64,000 nucleotides of DNA from Ovis canadensis. Its lineage: Eukaryota; Chordata; Mammalia; Artiodactyla; Bovidae. Numbering within the stretch: the first letter of the stretch is position 1; each line of letters begins with the position of its first letter. Shown here in pieces: positions 55,573-64,000 of this stretch. The position numbers and the translations under genes were made by a program. Where the stretch lies: contig NC_091264.1 in NCBI RefSeq assembly GCF_042477335.2, forward strand, positions 38,240,886 through 38,304,885, in the 5' to 3' direction. The notes under the pieces were generated by a model. That model ran no database searches and had not been told where the DNA came from. It saw only the letters and a program-made list of their open reading frames with translations.

Positions 55573-57754
55573 TTAAGCTGGTTCTGAAGTGAAGCAATTA
55601 AATGTTCAACCAACCTAGAATAACAAGACAGAGTGCCCCCTTCCCTACTGCCATTGCCTAGTTGGTTTAGCACCTCCACCTACCTCCCTTCTAACCTCCC
55701 TGAGGCCCTTTATATTTCCTTTCCCTCTGCAAGGCCGCCTTAATGTCCACTTTATCCTCACTTCACCCGTGTGTGAAGTTGTGCCTCTAGGAGACGGACC
55801 AAATGCCGGTCCAGCTCGTCTCGGTTCACCCTGGGACTGTGGGGGGAGTACCACATTTCTTTCCTACAGCCAGGTCCCCCTCTTTTGTACTTAGGCATCA
55901 CTAAGTTGGGTTACAAATGTCATGAGAAAAGGCTCTCTGGCAAGATGTCTAATGTTACTGCTTCCAGTCTCAACCAGACACAGCAGGAGACTAGCTTTTC
56001 CCAGGGTATTTTAATGCTTCAGGTTCCGGTTCCGACTGGAATCAAAGTGGTAAAACAACTTCCAAGTAAACTTTCAGAATGTTAGTGGGAAAGCCTTGTT
56101 CAGTATTAAGTACATCAATAGGTGAAGTTGAGAGGATTGGGTAATGAGAATGAGTGGAAGGAGGAAGGGCATGTTTTTTCCACGAATTATCCCCGAGTGA
56201 AGGCACACGCTGGCAAGGCCTATTGAATGTCTGATACGCCATCTTCCAGTTATGTGCGGAGGTAGAGCCACCTCACCTGTATTGCTGCTGTGTGGTAGCT
56301 TAGCCATTTGGAGTTAATTGTTAATCAGGCCAGACATTATCTGCAATACTATTCTGAGAGGTAGAAAGAAAAAAAAAAAAAGAAGCCAGTATCTTATTAT
56401 CTTTGTCATCAAAATGCTCTAAATTTTTTTTGTATAATAACCATAGAAATGGCAGAGATGGGACTATTAAACGAACCAAAAATGCCTCCTGGTTTTGGTT
56501 TCTATTTTCAAATAATTTCATGTATGAGCTGAAATTGGCTGGGAAGGATCTGTCACATACTGGCAACTACAAAGCCTGGCTTCCCACAGCACCCTCTCAG
56601 TGACACTCATGTCGCTATTAAGAGAAGCCACTTAACAAACCAATTGTCAACATAGGGAGACAAAAACACAGTAGTTAATCAGGCTTTACAAGGTCACACA
56701 TCTAATTCGAATTCTAAAAGGACCGTATTAGTGCCTTCTTTCCCTTGTTCTCCAATGTTGCCTTTCTCCAGATTAAGGGCTGACCACTTTGAATCCCCCT
56801 ACAAGATAGCAGTCACTTAATAAAGGCCTGAAGCCCCCTCTGGAGCCTATTAACACCCTTTTTTTTTTTTTTTTTTAATGGCAAGCCAAACAAGTAGCTA
56901 CCTTCTGACATGTGTTGGCACTTTCTAAAAGGTCATTAATGCTCCATATTTCAGAGTATAACCAATCCAAGAAAGCTCACAAGGAGCCCAGCAGGGGTAA
57001 AATAAAAACAGTGAGTAATTTATGGGAGCCTCAGTGTCACTGAGGTGGCATAATAGAATAATAGAGAGAATTAGGACACCTCTCTCTCCAAACCCCAGGG
57101 AATTTGCAGGGATTTGCAGGGTCAAATTTGCAGGGTCAAATTTCCAGGTAAAATCTAGACTAGTGAGCTTTTATGAAACAATCTTGGTCAAATATGTGTG
57201 CTGTAGAAAAGCAGCATCATAGTGGTTCGGATTCCTTTCTCTGCCCTTGTCCTCACTCATCAGAATGAATTTTCTACATGGTTTGGCCTCATTTGCCTTT
57301 TGATTATTTCTGAAGCTCTGTTGTGATTCTTAATAACATACTACACTGAAACTGGAAATGGATGGGCAAATTTCAGGGATTTTCATTTTTTAGTAAATGC
57401 ATCCTATATTTTCCAAGGGAGCTACTTGCATTTTTAACATGTTACTAAAACTTGCATTGGACACCAGATTCATGGGGTTTATTTCCTTAAATTATATATA
57501 AGGCCTGAGATTGGGAAAACTTAATAAACTTTAAAGTGTTATCACAAATGGAATGTATATAAGTCAACAGAGCTGACACACTAATGATCTTCCTATGTGT
57601 TTAAAGATAGATACCATGTCACCATACCAATCAGTACACAGAAAACCCTTCTTGTTTACACCATGGTTTCCCCAGAGCACAGAAGGATCATCACCACCAG
57701 CTGTTATCCCTGGTGAGGTGTTTCTGTTTCTTTGACTTATTTTTGTGCACCACC
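55573..57754. other. Unassigned sequence, repeat-poor
   Basis: 2.2 kb with no transposon recognised. It contains an A-run (about 56370-56382), a T-run (about 56859-56876), a ~15-bp tandem duplication around 57112-57144 ('atttgcagggtcaa' repeated), and a repeat-free AT-rich interval 56384-56720. Frames at 55885-56085 and 56403-56603 lack recognisable domains. Confidence 0.5.
57106..57146. repeat. Short tandem duplication based on ATTTGCAGGG
   Basis: ATTTGCAGGG occurs three times in a row and is followed by a diverged 'atttccagg', the later units spaced by GTCAA. Confidence 0.8.
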
Positions 57755-57765
57755 CCATCATTTGA

Positions 57766-57988
57766 AGGGACACTTGGTGGCTCAGATGGTAAAGAATCTG
57801 ACGGCCATGTGGAAGACCTGGGTTGAATGCCTGGGTTGGGAAGATCTCCTGGAGAAGGGAACAGCAACCCACTCCAGTATTCTTGCCTGGAAAATCCCAT
57901 GGACGGAGGAGGCTGTAGCCTGGTAGGCTACAGTCCATGGGATTGCAAAGAGTCAGACACAACTGAGTGACTAATACTTTCACTTTCA
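57766..57988 (+). mobile_element. Bov-tA SINE
   Basis: Sense element with an 11-bp duplication, CCATCATTTGA, at 57755-57765 and 57989-57999. It has a short internal duplication around 'ggctgtagcctggtaggct'. Confidence 0.95.
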
Positions 57989-57999
57989 CCATCATTTGA

Positions 58000-58422
58000 T
58001 CATGAAGGTTCTACTGAGAAGTATTCTCTTAACTGTTCATGCCGTCTGACAATAATAGGGATGTTCATGGTCTGTCTTCTGTAATTTTTCTGATCCTCCT
58101 ACAGAATCAGACGGTAAGCTAGAAGCAACATAAATCGTGAATGAAGGAAGGATCCTGTAATAGCTGCCAGGCAGTATTTTTTCAGATAAATAGGCTGACG
58201 AGTAAGGGTCATGGATTTTTCATCCTATCTTGAATTCCATTTTCAAGGTGATAGCATGTATTCCAACTAACACATTGAGCACTCACTATTGGGCAGATAC
58301 TATTTTGGATTCTAGGGAAACAAGAGTGAACAAAGCAAGCAAATCTCCCTGTTCTCATCATGCTTGTGTGTGTATGTGTGTGAGGGAGAGACACAGAAAT
58401 GATGAATAAGGTATATGTGCCT
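58000..58422. other. Unassigned sequence
   Basis: A short GT-rich run lies at about 58363-58384. Nothing else recognised. Confidence 0.5.
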
Positions 58423-58641
58423 GTGTGCTAAGTAGCTTCAGTCGTATCTGACTCTTTGTGACCCTATGGGGTGTAGGACTCCAGGCTCCTCTGTCTGTGG
58501 GATTCTCCAGGCAGGAGTACTGGAGTGGGTTGTCATGCCCTCCTCCAGGGGATTTTCCCAACCCAAGGATTGAACTCGAGTCTCCTGTGTCTCCTCCTTT
58601 GGCAGGTGGGGAATTTACCACTAGCAGCACCCAAGAAGCCC
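58423..58641 (-). mobile_element. Bov-tA SINE
   Basis: Antisense from 'tgtgctaagtagcttcagtcgtatctgac' to 'agcacccaagaagcccag'. Moderately diverged. Confidence 0.9.
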
Positions 58642-59149
58642 AGAAAAAGGTACATAAATAATCACTATATTATTTAAGGTTATAAGTGTTATGGAAACAG
58701 TAAAGTAGCAAACAGACTTCATTGAGAAATTGGCAGTTGAGCAAAGACTTGATGGAAGTGCTTTTTCTACTAAGTTGGTAATTGGTGGGTAAAAATGATC
58801 ATTTCTATAAAGAATTTACACTAGGAAGACTGAAATATTTCACTCATAGCTTATGAAAAATATAAATTGTCTTAAGAAATTTATAATCAAAGCAGTGGGA
58901 TAGGAAGGGAAGGGAAAGTTGGTGAGAGGAGAGAGGTCACCTCTCATTGGAATGATCAGAATTTGGTTTCATTAAACTTGAAGGTCACTTTAGTTGTTTG
59001 AGTTTCCCAGTAGATATCCATTTCCTTGATAGATCTATGAAGAAGTTTGTCTCAAGACTGCTGATAATCTGGTAGAACTTAAAGATATTATTGCTGGTGA
59101 TTGTGCCTTTGCTGGCTTGGCTACAATTAAGCAGGGCTCATAGGAAAAT
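58642..59149. other. Unassigned sequence
   Basis: Nothing recognised. Confidence 0.5.
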
Positions 59150-59350
59150 GGGTTTCCCTTATGGCTCAGCTGGTAAAGAATCAGCCTGCAATGTGGAAGA
59201 CTTGGGTTTGATCCCTGGGTTTGGAAGATCCCCTAGAGAAGGGAAAGGCTACCCACTCCAGTATTCTGGCCTGGAGAATTCCATGGACTGCATAGTCAAT
59301 GGGGTCACAAAGAGTTGGACACAACTGAGTGACTTTCACTTCACTTCACT
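59150..59350 (+). mobile_element. Bov-tA SINE
   Basis: Sense element from 'gggtttcccttatggctcag' to 'gagtgactttcacttcac'. Its 3' junction forms a near-perfect palindrome at 59342-59362. Confidence 0.92.
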
Positions 59351-59929
59351 TGAAGTGAAGTGGGCTAAGGATCCTGCTGCCGATCTTGTCTTGCCTCTGG
59401 GAAAGGAAACCTGAGGACTCTGGGCTATTCCCTGCCTGTTCTCTTAACCTGGCAGGGAGGGTTGACCTTGAAAATGAATTGCCTTCCTCTGCGTTCCTGT
59501 TCATCACAAGACTCTGCTCGTTGACTCCTTGACCTCTGCCCACACCTGACCTCAGCTGTTTCTTACATTCATGTTGTGGAGTCATGGAAGAGGGTGAGAG
59601 TGATGACTTGTCCTGATCCAGATCTATTTATTATACCTCCTTATCTCCATGTAAAGTATTTCTGAGGCTTCTATTTAGTCCTTGATTTTTAAGAGCTCTT
59701 CCAGCCTGGCAGTGAATGACTGGGAGAAGCCCCAAGCTCCAAGTAGAGCTTGAGATGAGCACTGTCATATAGGTGTGTGGCATTCATTTAAAGGAGCACA
59801 GGGTATTTCAATGAACAGTGATACCATAATATAGTTACTAAATACTTAGTAGAAGGGACTGAGTTTGTTTCAAGTTGTTTTTTCCCCTATCTCTTATAGG
59901 GATGTATTTTCTAGATAGACCTTACGTAC
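59351..59929. other. Unassigned sequence
   Basis: Nothing recognised beyond the palindromic junction. Confidence 0.5.
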
Positions 59930-60700
59930 TCTGTTATAAAAGTAGTTGTTTTATTCCAATACTACTTTAACTTTTCTTTCTTTACATTTTTATCCCCGTA
60001 TGTTTTACTCTAGTACTTTCATGGTTTATTTGTTGAACTTTGAGTGTTAACCTTTAGGTATTTAAATCATATCCAATAATTTTCTGGCTTATTATAAAAT
60101 ATTAATTCATACTCTATGTGAACCATTTGGAGTTTATTTTAGAATAAGGCGTGAAGTAGGGATATAACTTTTACTAAATATAAATGCTGATCAATTTCTA
60201 AATACTACTTAGAACCTGTAGGTCTCTCTCACTCCTGAATTTGAAATGCCCATTTTATAATATACTACATCCCTATATACACTTGGATTTATCTCTAAAT
60301 TTCTATTTATTCTGTTATCTTTATTCTGTTTCTGTACCACCAACATGCTGTTTTAGCAATGCTTAGTTTCTTACAATTTAACATCCTATAGAAGTTAACA
60401 ACTTAACTTCTATACAGTTTAACATCTGATAGAAGTAGTTTTCTATTAATTTTGTATCTGAGAATTTTCTTTGCTGTAATAACATGTTTATCTTTCCAGA
60501 TGAAAAATTTAACTATTTTATCAAGGATCAAGATTAATTCCCCTTTGGATTTTAACATAAATTACATTTGATGTAATAATTAATTTAAGGAGAAATTATA
60601 TTTTTATATTACTGAGTCTACTGATCCAAGAAACAAAATATGGCTTTCTAGTATTTCAAGTTTTGGGGGTTTTTTAAGTGCTTTTCAGAAAGACTTTAAT
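59930..60700 (-). mobile_element. Old L1M ORF2-region relic
   Basis: Antisense old L1 phrases: 'gtgaaccatttggagtttattttagaataaggcgtgaagtagggat', 'gaatttgaaatgcccattttataatatacta', 'atttatctctaaatttctatttattctg' and 'ctgtaccaccaacatgctgttttagcaatgc'. The edges are fuzzy and no frame survives. Confidence 0.75.
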
Positions 60701-62606
60701 TCATACATATTGTATCAGTTAGGATTTGTCATTGGTTAGCAAGAGAAAATTAGTTTAGCTAATTTAAGCAGAAAAAGGAACTTATTCAAAGAACATTGGT
60801 AACTCAGAAAATTGCTAGAAGGGTGGAGAAGCAAGCTTGAATAAAAGTCAATAATCAGGGCAGCCATGGCAGGAAGCGCTAGGCAGTCTTTTCTGGGAAC
60901 TGAAGCGAAAGAGATGAACACTGACCATTTTCTTATGTTCTTGCTTCATGCTGCTTAAGATCAAAGTCCTGTTTTGAGAGTAAGGTGTCTAATTGGCTTG
61001 GCTTTGATCATATGTCCAGCCCTTGACATGAAAGATGACTTACATAACTCTGGTGCATCTCTATTCATCTAGCAGGGTGTCCCACCTGAGTCAAAAGGGA
61101 CGACAGACTCGGATGCGAGTGACCTTACCCTCACCTAGGTTTCATGTGTTCTATCAGACCCGTGGCACTGAGAAGTGTCCTGTTAAGATCATTGGGATCA
61201 GTGATGCAGTTCAGAGACATACAGACATCCCAGAAGGGGTGCAAAACACAGTATACCAAGCTAGACTCAGCAACAGGATGCAGAGCAGAGTGAGATGAGA
61301 GAAGCCAGTCTCAGTGCAGGGAATGACTGTGACCCGAATGTGCCTCCCTCGCCCCTCAGGTAGCATGACTGCCTCCTTTACCCCCTTTATTTAGATGATA
61401 CACATATAACAAGTAAAGTGATTATCACCCTGAATTCTACCAATTATCCATGAGGAAAATAGTTGTGAAGTGGGTACTGGTGAATGGAAAGCTGTTTCTC
61501 TTCCAAGTAGTAACAGGTGAGCATTGAGGTTCTGGTTAAGCACCAGGGTTATCATCTGCTGTTGTGCAGGTTTAATTAAGACAAACTAGATATGTTCATG
61601 TGACTTGATTTTGTACCCCACATGGTGGGGCCCTGAATCTTTGGATTGTTTACATAAACGAACATGGTTAATTTATTTTCAGATCTCAGCTTTATGGTTG
61701 AAACCTGTTTGCTGTTTCTGGGAGGTTAGACTTGCTCATAGGGAAGAGCGCTGTTCCTCATTGCACCCCCCATGTGCTATCTGGCTGGCAGGAGCATGCA
61801 GCCAGCTGGCCTGGTAGTCACTGCTGTAGTGTGTTCTCACTGAACCTTGTTAACTGGTACAGATAGTAAAGTGAAATGACGTTAAATGGACCGAAGATCA
61901 GAGTTATCCATGATAAACTACCAGGAAGTGCTTCTTGGCTGTGACATTTAAAGAAAAAGAAACAAAAATAAAAGGATGAATTTAAGAGACCTTCAGTAAA
62001 GGAAAAAAAATTCCGAATGTTTACTAAAAACTGCACTGGCAGAGGAGGAGACTGACCAGTGGAAAATTCTTTCAACCTAATTGTAACAAGGTAGACACGA
62101 TGGGAAACATGTTTGAAGGTGAGGCTTCTAAGTCCGAAGAGGAGGGAGTCTCTGAAAGGCCCTGGGCTCCAGTGCTTTATAGAAACGGACAAAACGCTGC
62201 TCCTGCCACAGCCAACTCCAGAGCTCAAGCAGGGCAGGGGGGCTGTGAGCACAGTGGTGGAGAGGCAGGGCTGACTCAGGCCAGGGGACCTGACTGGACT
62301 TTTACTCTTTTGACAAGGTCACCTGGTATCTTACTGAGCTGCACAATTTCCAATGTGATGGGCTCACTTTATCCTGTGCATGCCCAGAAGGCCCTCAGAA
62401 GGCCTTGCTAGGAGGGAAATGTGAGGTGACTGCTGAAAGAGGAAGTCACTTGCCTAGCACCCCATATGCTATTCTCTGGTAGAACTAGTAAGAGGGTTTA
62501 TAAAGTATTTCTTCTGTTCTTCAACATGGGTTTTGAGGCAAAGGTGTGATGTATGAAATATCTGCAGTGAAGAAAAGCAGCTAACACGTAAGCTTGTGCT
62601 TGTGTT
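60701..62606. other. Mostly unassigned sequence
   Basis: 60710-60980 ('tgtatcagttaggatttg...') has the look of an ancient repeat but was not assigned. Overlapping frames at 61818-62252 (minus, 144 codons) and 62100-62411 (plus, 103 codons) show no domain and overlap each other. Confidence 0.5.
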
Positions 62607-62811
62607 CAGGTGCTAAGTCATGTCTGACTCTTTGCGACCCTATGGACTATAGCCCGCCAGGCTCCTCTGCCCATGGGATTATCTGGCAAGAATCCTGGAG
62701 TTGGTAGCCATTTCTTACTCCAGGGGATCTTCTCAACCCAGGGATCGAATTTCCTACGGCTTCTGCATTGGCAGGTGGATTCTTTATCACTGAGCCAGCT
62801 GGGAAGCCCAA
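62607..62811 (-). mobile_element. Bov-tA SINE
   Basis: Antisense from 'tgttcaggtgctaagtcatgtctgac' to 'actgagccagctgggaagcccaac'. Confidence 0.92.
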
Positions 62812-62821
62812 CGTGTATGAC

Positions 62822-62985
62822 AGTCTTCTAAAGAAATGCCAGGAACTTGGTATTATCTCAGGAGGTATGGATACAATTATTCCCATTTCATAGAAGAGGA
62901 AAAGGAGGCTCAGAAAGCTAAAGCTACTATGCAAGTCAAACGTCCAGTAAATCACAGAGTTAGGACTGAACTGAGTCATCTCCAG
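62822..62985 (-). mobile_element. MIR SINE
   Basis: 'tcccatttcatagaagaggaaaaggaggctcagaaagctaaag' and 'atcacagagttaggactgaactgagtc' are in antisense MIR order. Confidence 0.75.
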
Positions 62986-63398
62986 GAGTAAGGCATTTGC
63001 TGTTTCGGCCACAAAAGACTTCTCGTCCCCCTGACCTCCCTCTGTCCCTGGCATGCCATCGTGTTCACTGGGGTAGGTGCTCTCTTTCAAGTGTGTGTTG
63101 GCAAACAGCCTGTCACGTGTAGATCAGAGAGGGTCTTGACCTTCCACTGGTCACAGGAGGGTATCAGTGGCTTTGCCATCCACCTGACTTATCATGTATC
63201 CCCCGCCCTCACAAAACTCAGCCAACAATTGTTTAAATACCCTTGGGTTAGGGTGATAGCATTTACCTTCTATTGAGTCATTATAATTAATTCTTCCAAG
63301 CTCTGTTAGTCAAGTTAAAAACTAATTTTCAAATTCCAGGAGTGGAATTTAGATTCATCTTTATAAAGTAATAAACTGTTACAGCAGAAATGTATCAT
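62986..63398. other. Unassigned sequence
   Basis: Nothing recognised. Confidence 0.5.
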
Positions 63399-63523
63399 AG
63401 GGACTGGAGTGGGTTGTCACACCCTCCTCCAGCGGATCTTCCCAACTCAGCGATTGAACCCATGTCTCTTAGGTCTAACTTGCATTGGCAGGAGGATTCT
63501 TTACCCCTAGCGCCACCTGGACT
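63399..63523 (-). mobile_element. Bov-tA SINE, 5' portion
   Basis: Antisense, 'gactggagtgggttgtcac' to 'cccctagcgccacctgg'. The 3' half of the SINE is absent. Confidence 0.85.
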
Positions 63524-63609
63524 CACCCAGTGTGCCACTCGTGTTGCCCTTGGAGCCAGGGAGAAGGAAGGAGAGCTTTCTCTTATTATTAGTCCAGTAA
63601 GAGCCTGGC

Positions 63610-63890
63610 CGGAGAAGGCAATGGCACCCCACTCCAGTACTCTTGCCTGGAAAATCCCATGGACGGAGGAGCCTGGTAGGCTGCAGTTCATGGGGTTGCA
63701 AAGAGTCGGACATGACTAAGTGACTTCACTTTCACTTTTTACTTTCATGCATTGAAGCAGGAAATGGCAACCCACTCCAGTGTTCTTGCCTGGGGAATCC
63801 CAGGGACGGGTAGCTTGGTGGGCTGCTGTCTCTGGGGTCACACAGTGTCGGACACGACTGAAGTGACTTAGCAGCAGCAGCAGCAGCAGC
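63610..63890 (+). mobile_element. BOV-A2 SINE with (CAG)n tail
   Basis: A complete dimer from 'cggagaaggcaatggcacccc' to 'gacttagcagcagcagcag'. A perfect 11-bp duplication, AAGAGCCTGGC, lies at 63599-63609 and 63891-63901. Confidence 0.95.
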
Positions 63891-64000
63891 AAGAGCCTGG
63901 CACATTCTGGAGAAGGGTTGGCTGAGGGTTGTTCCTGGAGCTGTTGGGACCACAGAGAATGTGATTACTGCAGTTCTGCCAGCCAAATCCAAGAGGTATA

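Noticed and set aside
61818..62411. Overlapping frames of 144 (minus) and 103 (plus) codons
   Set aside because: They overlap on opposite strands, no domain is recognisable, and the composition is that of ordinary intergenic DNA.

Overview
This window comes from the nuclear genome of a ruminant, most likely a bovid. The diagnostic evidence is the repeat content: BovB (RTE-type) LINEs with (ACTGA)n tails, tRNA-derived Bov-tA SINEs and dimeric BOV-A2 SINEs with CAG tails, an artiodactyl-type L1, and older tRNA-Glu (CHR-type) SINEs, all lying on a background of mammal-wide MIR, L2, L1M and MER5 relics. I cannot separate Bos from Ovis or Capra by reading alone.

No host protein-coding exon, tRNA, rRNA, CRISPR array or bacterial-type operon could be supported. 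Outside transposons the open frames are short (under about 110 codons in most cases), not recognisable, and overlap one another on both strands. The long open frames are LINE proteins: a broken L1 ORF1 and ORF2 on the minus strand (10255-15291), and a 973-codon BovB endonuclease/reverse transcriptase frame on the plus strand (49726-52647).

Layout. 1-9.9 kb: Bov-tA copies, old MIR, L2 and L1M relics and unassigned sequence. 9.9-18.0 kb: one essentially full-length young L1 on the minus strand, with its 5' UTR (carrying three degenerate ~145-bp tandem units), ORF1, a 51-bp spacer, ORF2 and 3' end, interrupted once by a BovB 3' fragment. 19.2-24.5 kb: a nest made of an old plus-strand L1M split by a minus-strand BovB (itself split by a BOV-A2) and by a ~493-bp retroposed segment, followed by MIR, an inverted 106-bp copy of the L1M, and a plus-strand BovB (itself split by another BOV-A2). 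25-43 kb: mostly unassigned sequence with scattered SINEs, MER5, MIR, an (AT)n/(TG)n microsatellite and a long minus-strand L2. 43.6-46 kb: a plus-strand L2 split by an L1 tail, which is split in turn by a BovB, and by a Bov-tA. 49.6-53.0 kb: a full-length BovB with a 5' array of four 22-bp units, each holding a GTCACGTG E-box. 53.1-53.7 kb: a 5'-truncated L1. 54-64 kb: SINEs, MIR, old L1 and unassigned sequence.

The components relate as autonomous LINEs (L1, BovB) and the SINEs and retroposed fragments that depend on them. Target-site duplications are readable for many insertions, so the order of events can be reconstructed. The most notable observations are the E-box array at the 5' end of the full-length BovB, the locally derived inverted L1M segment at the 5' junction of another BovB, and a retroposed segment of unknown origin with a 12-bp target duplication.
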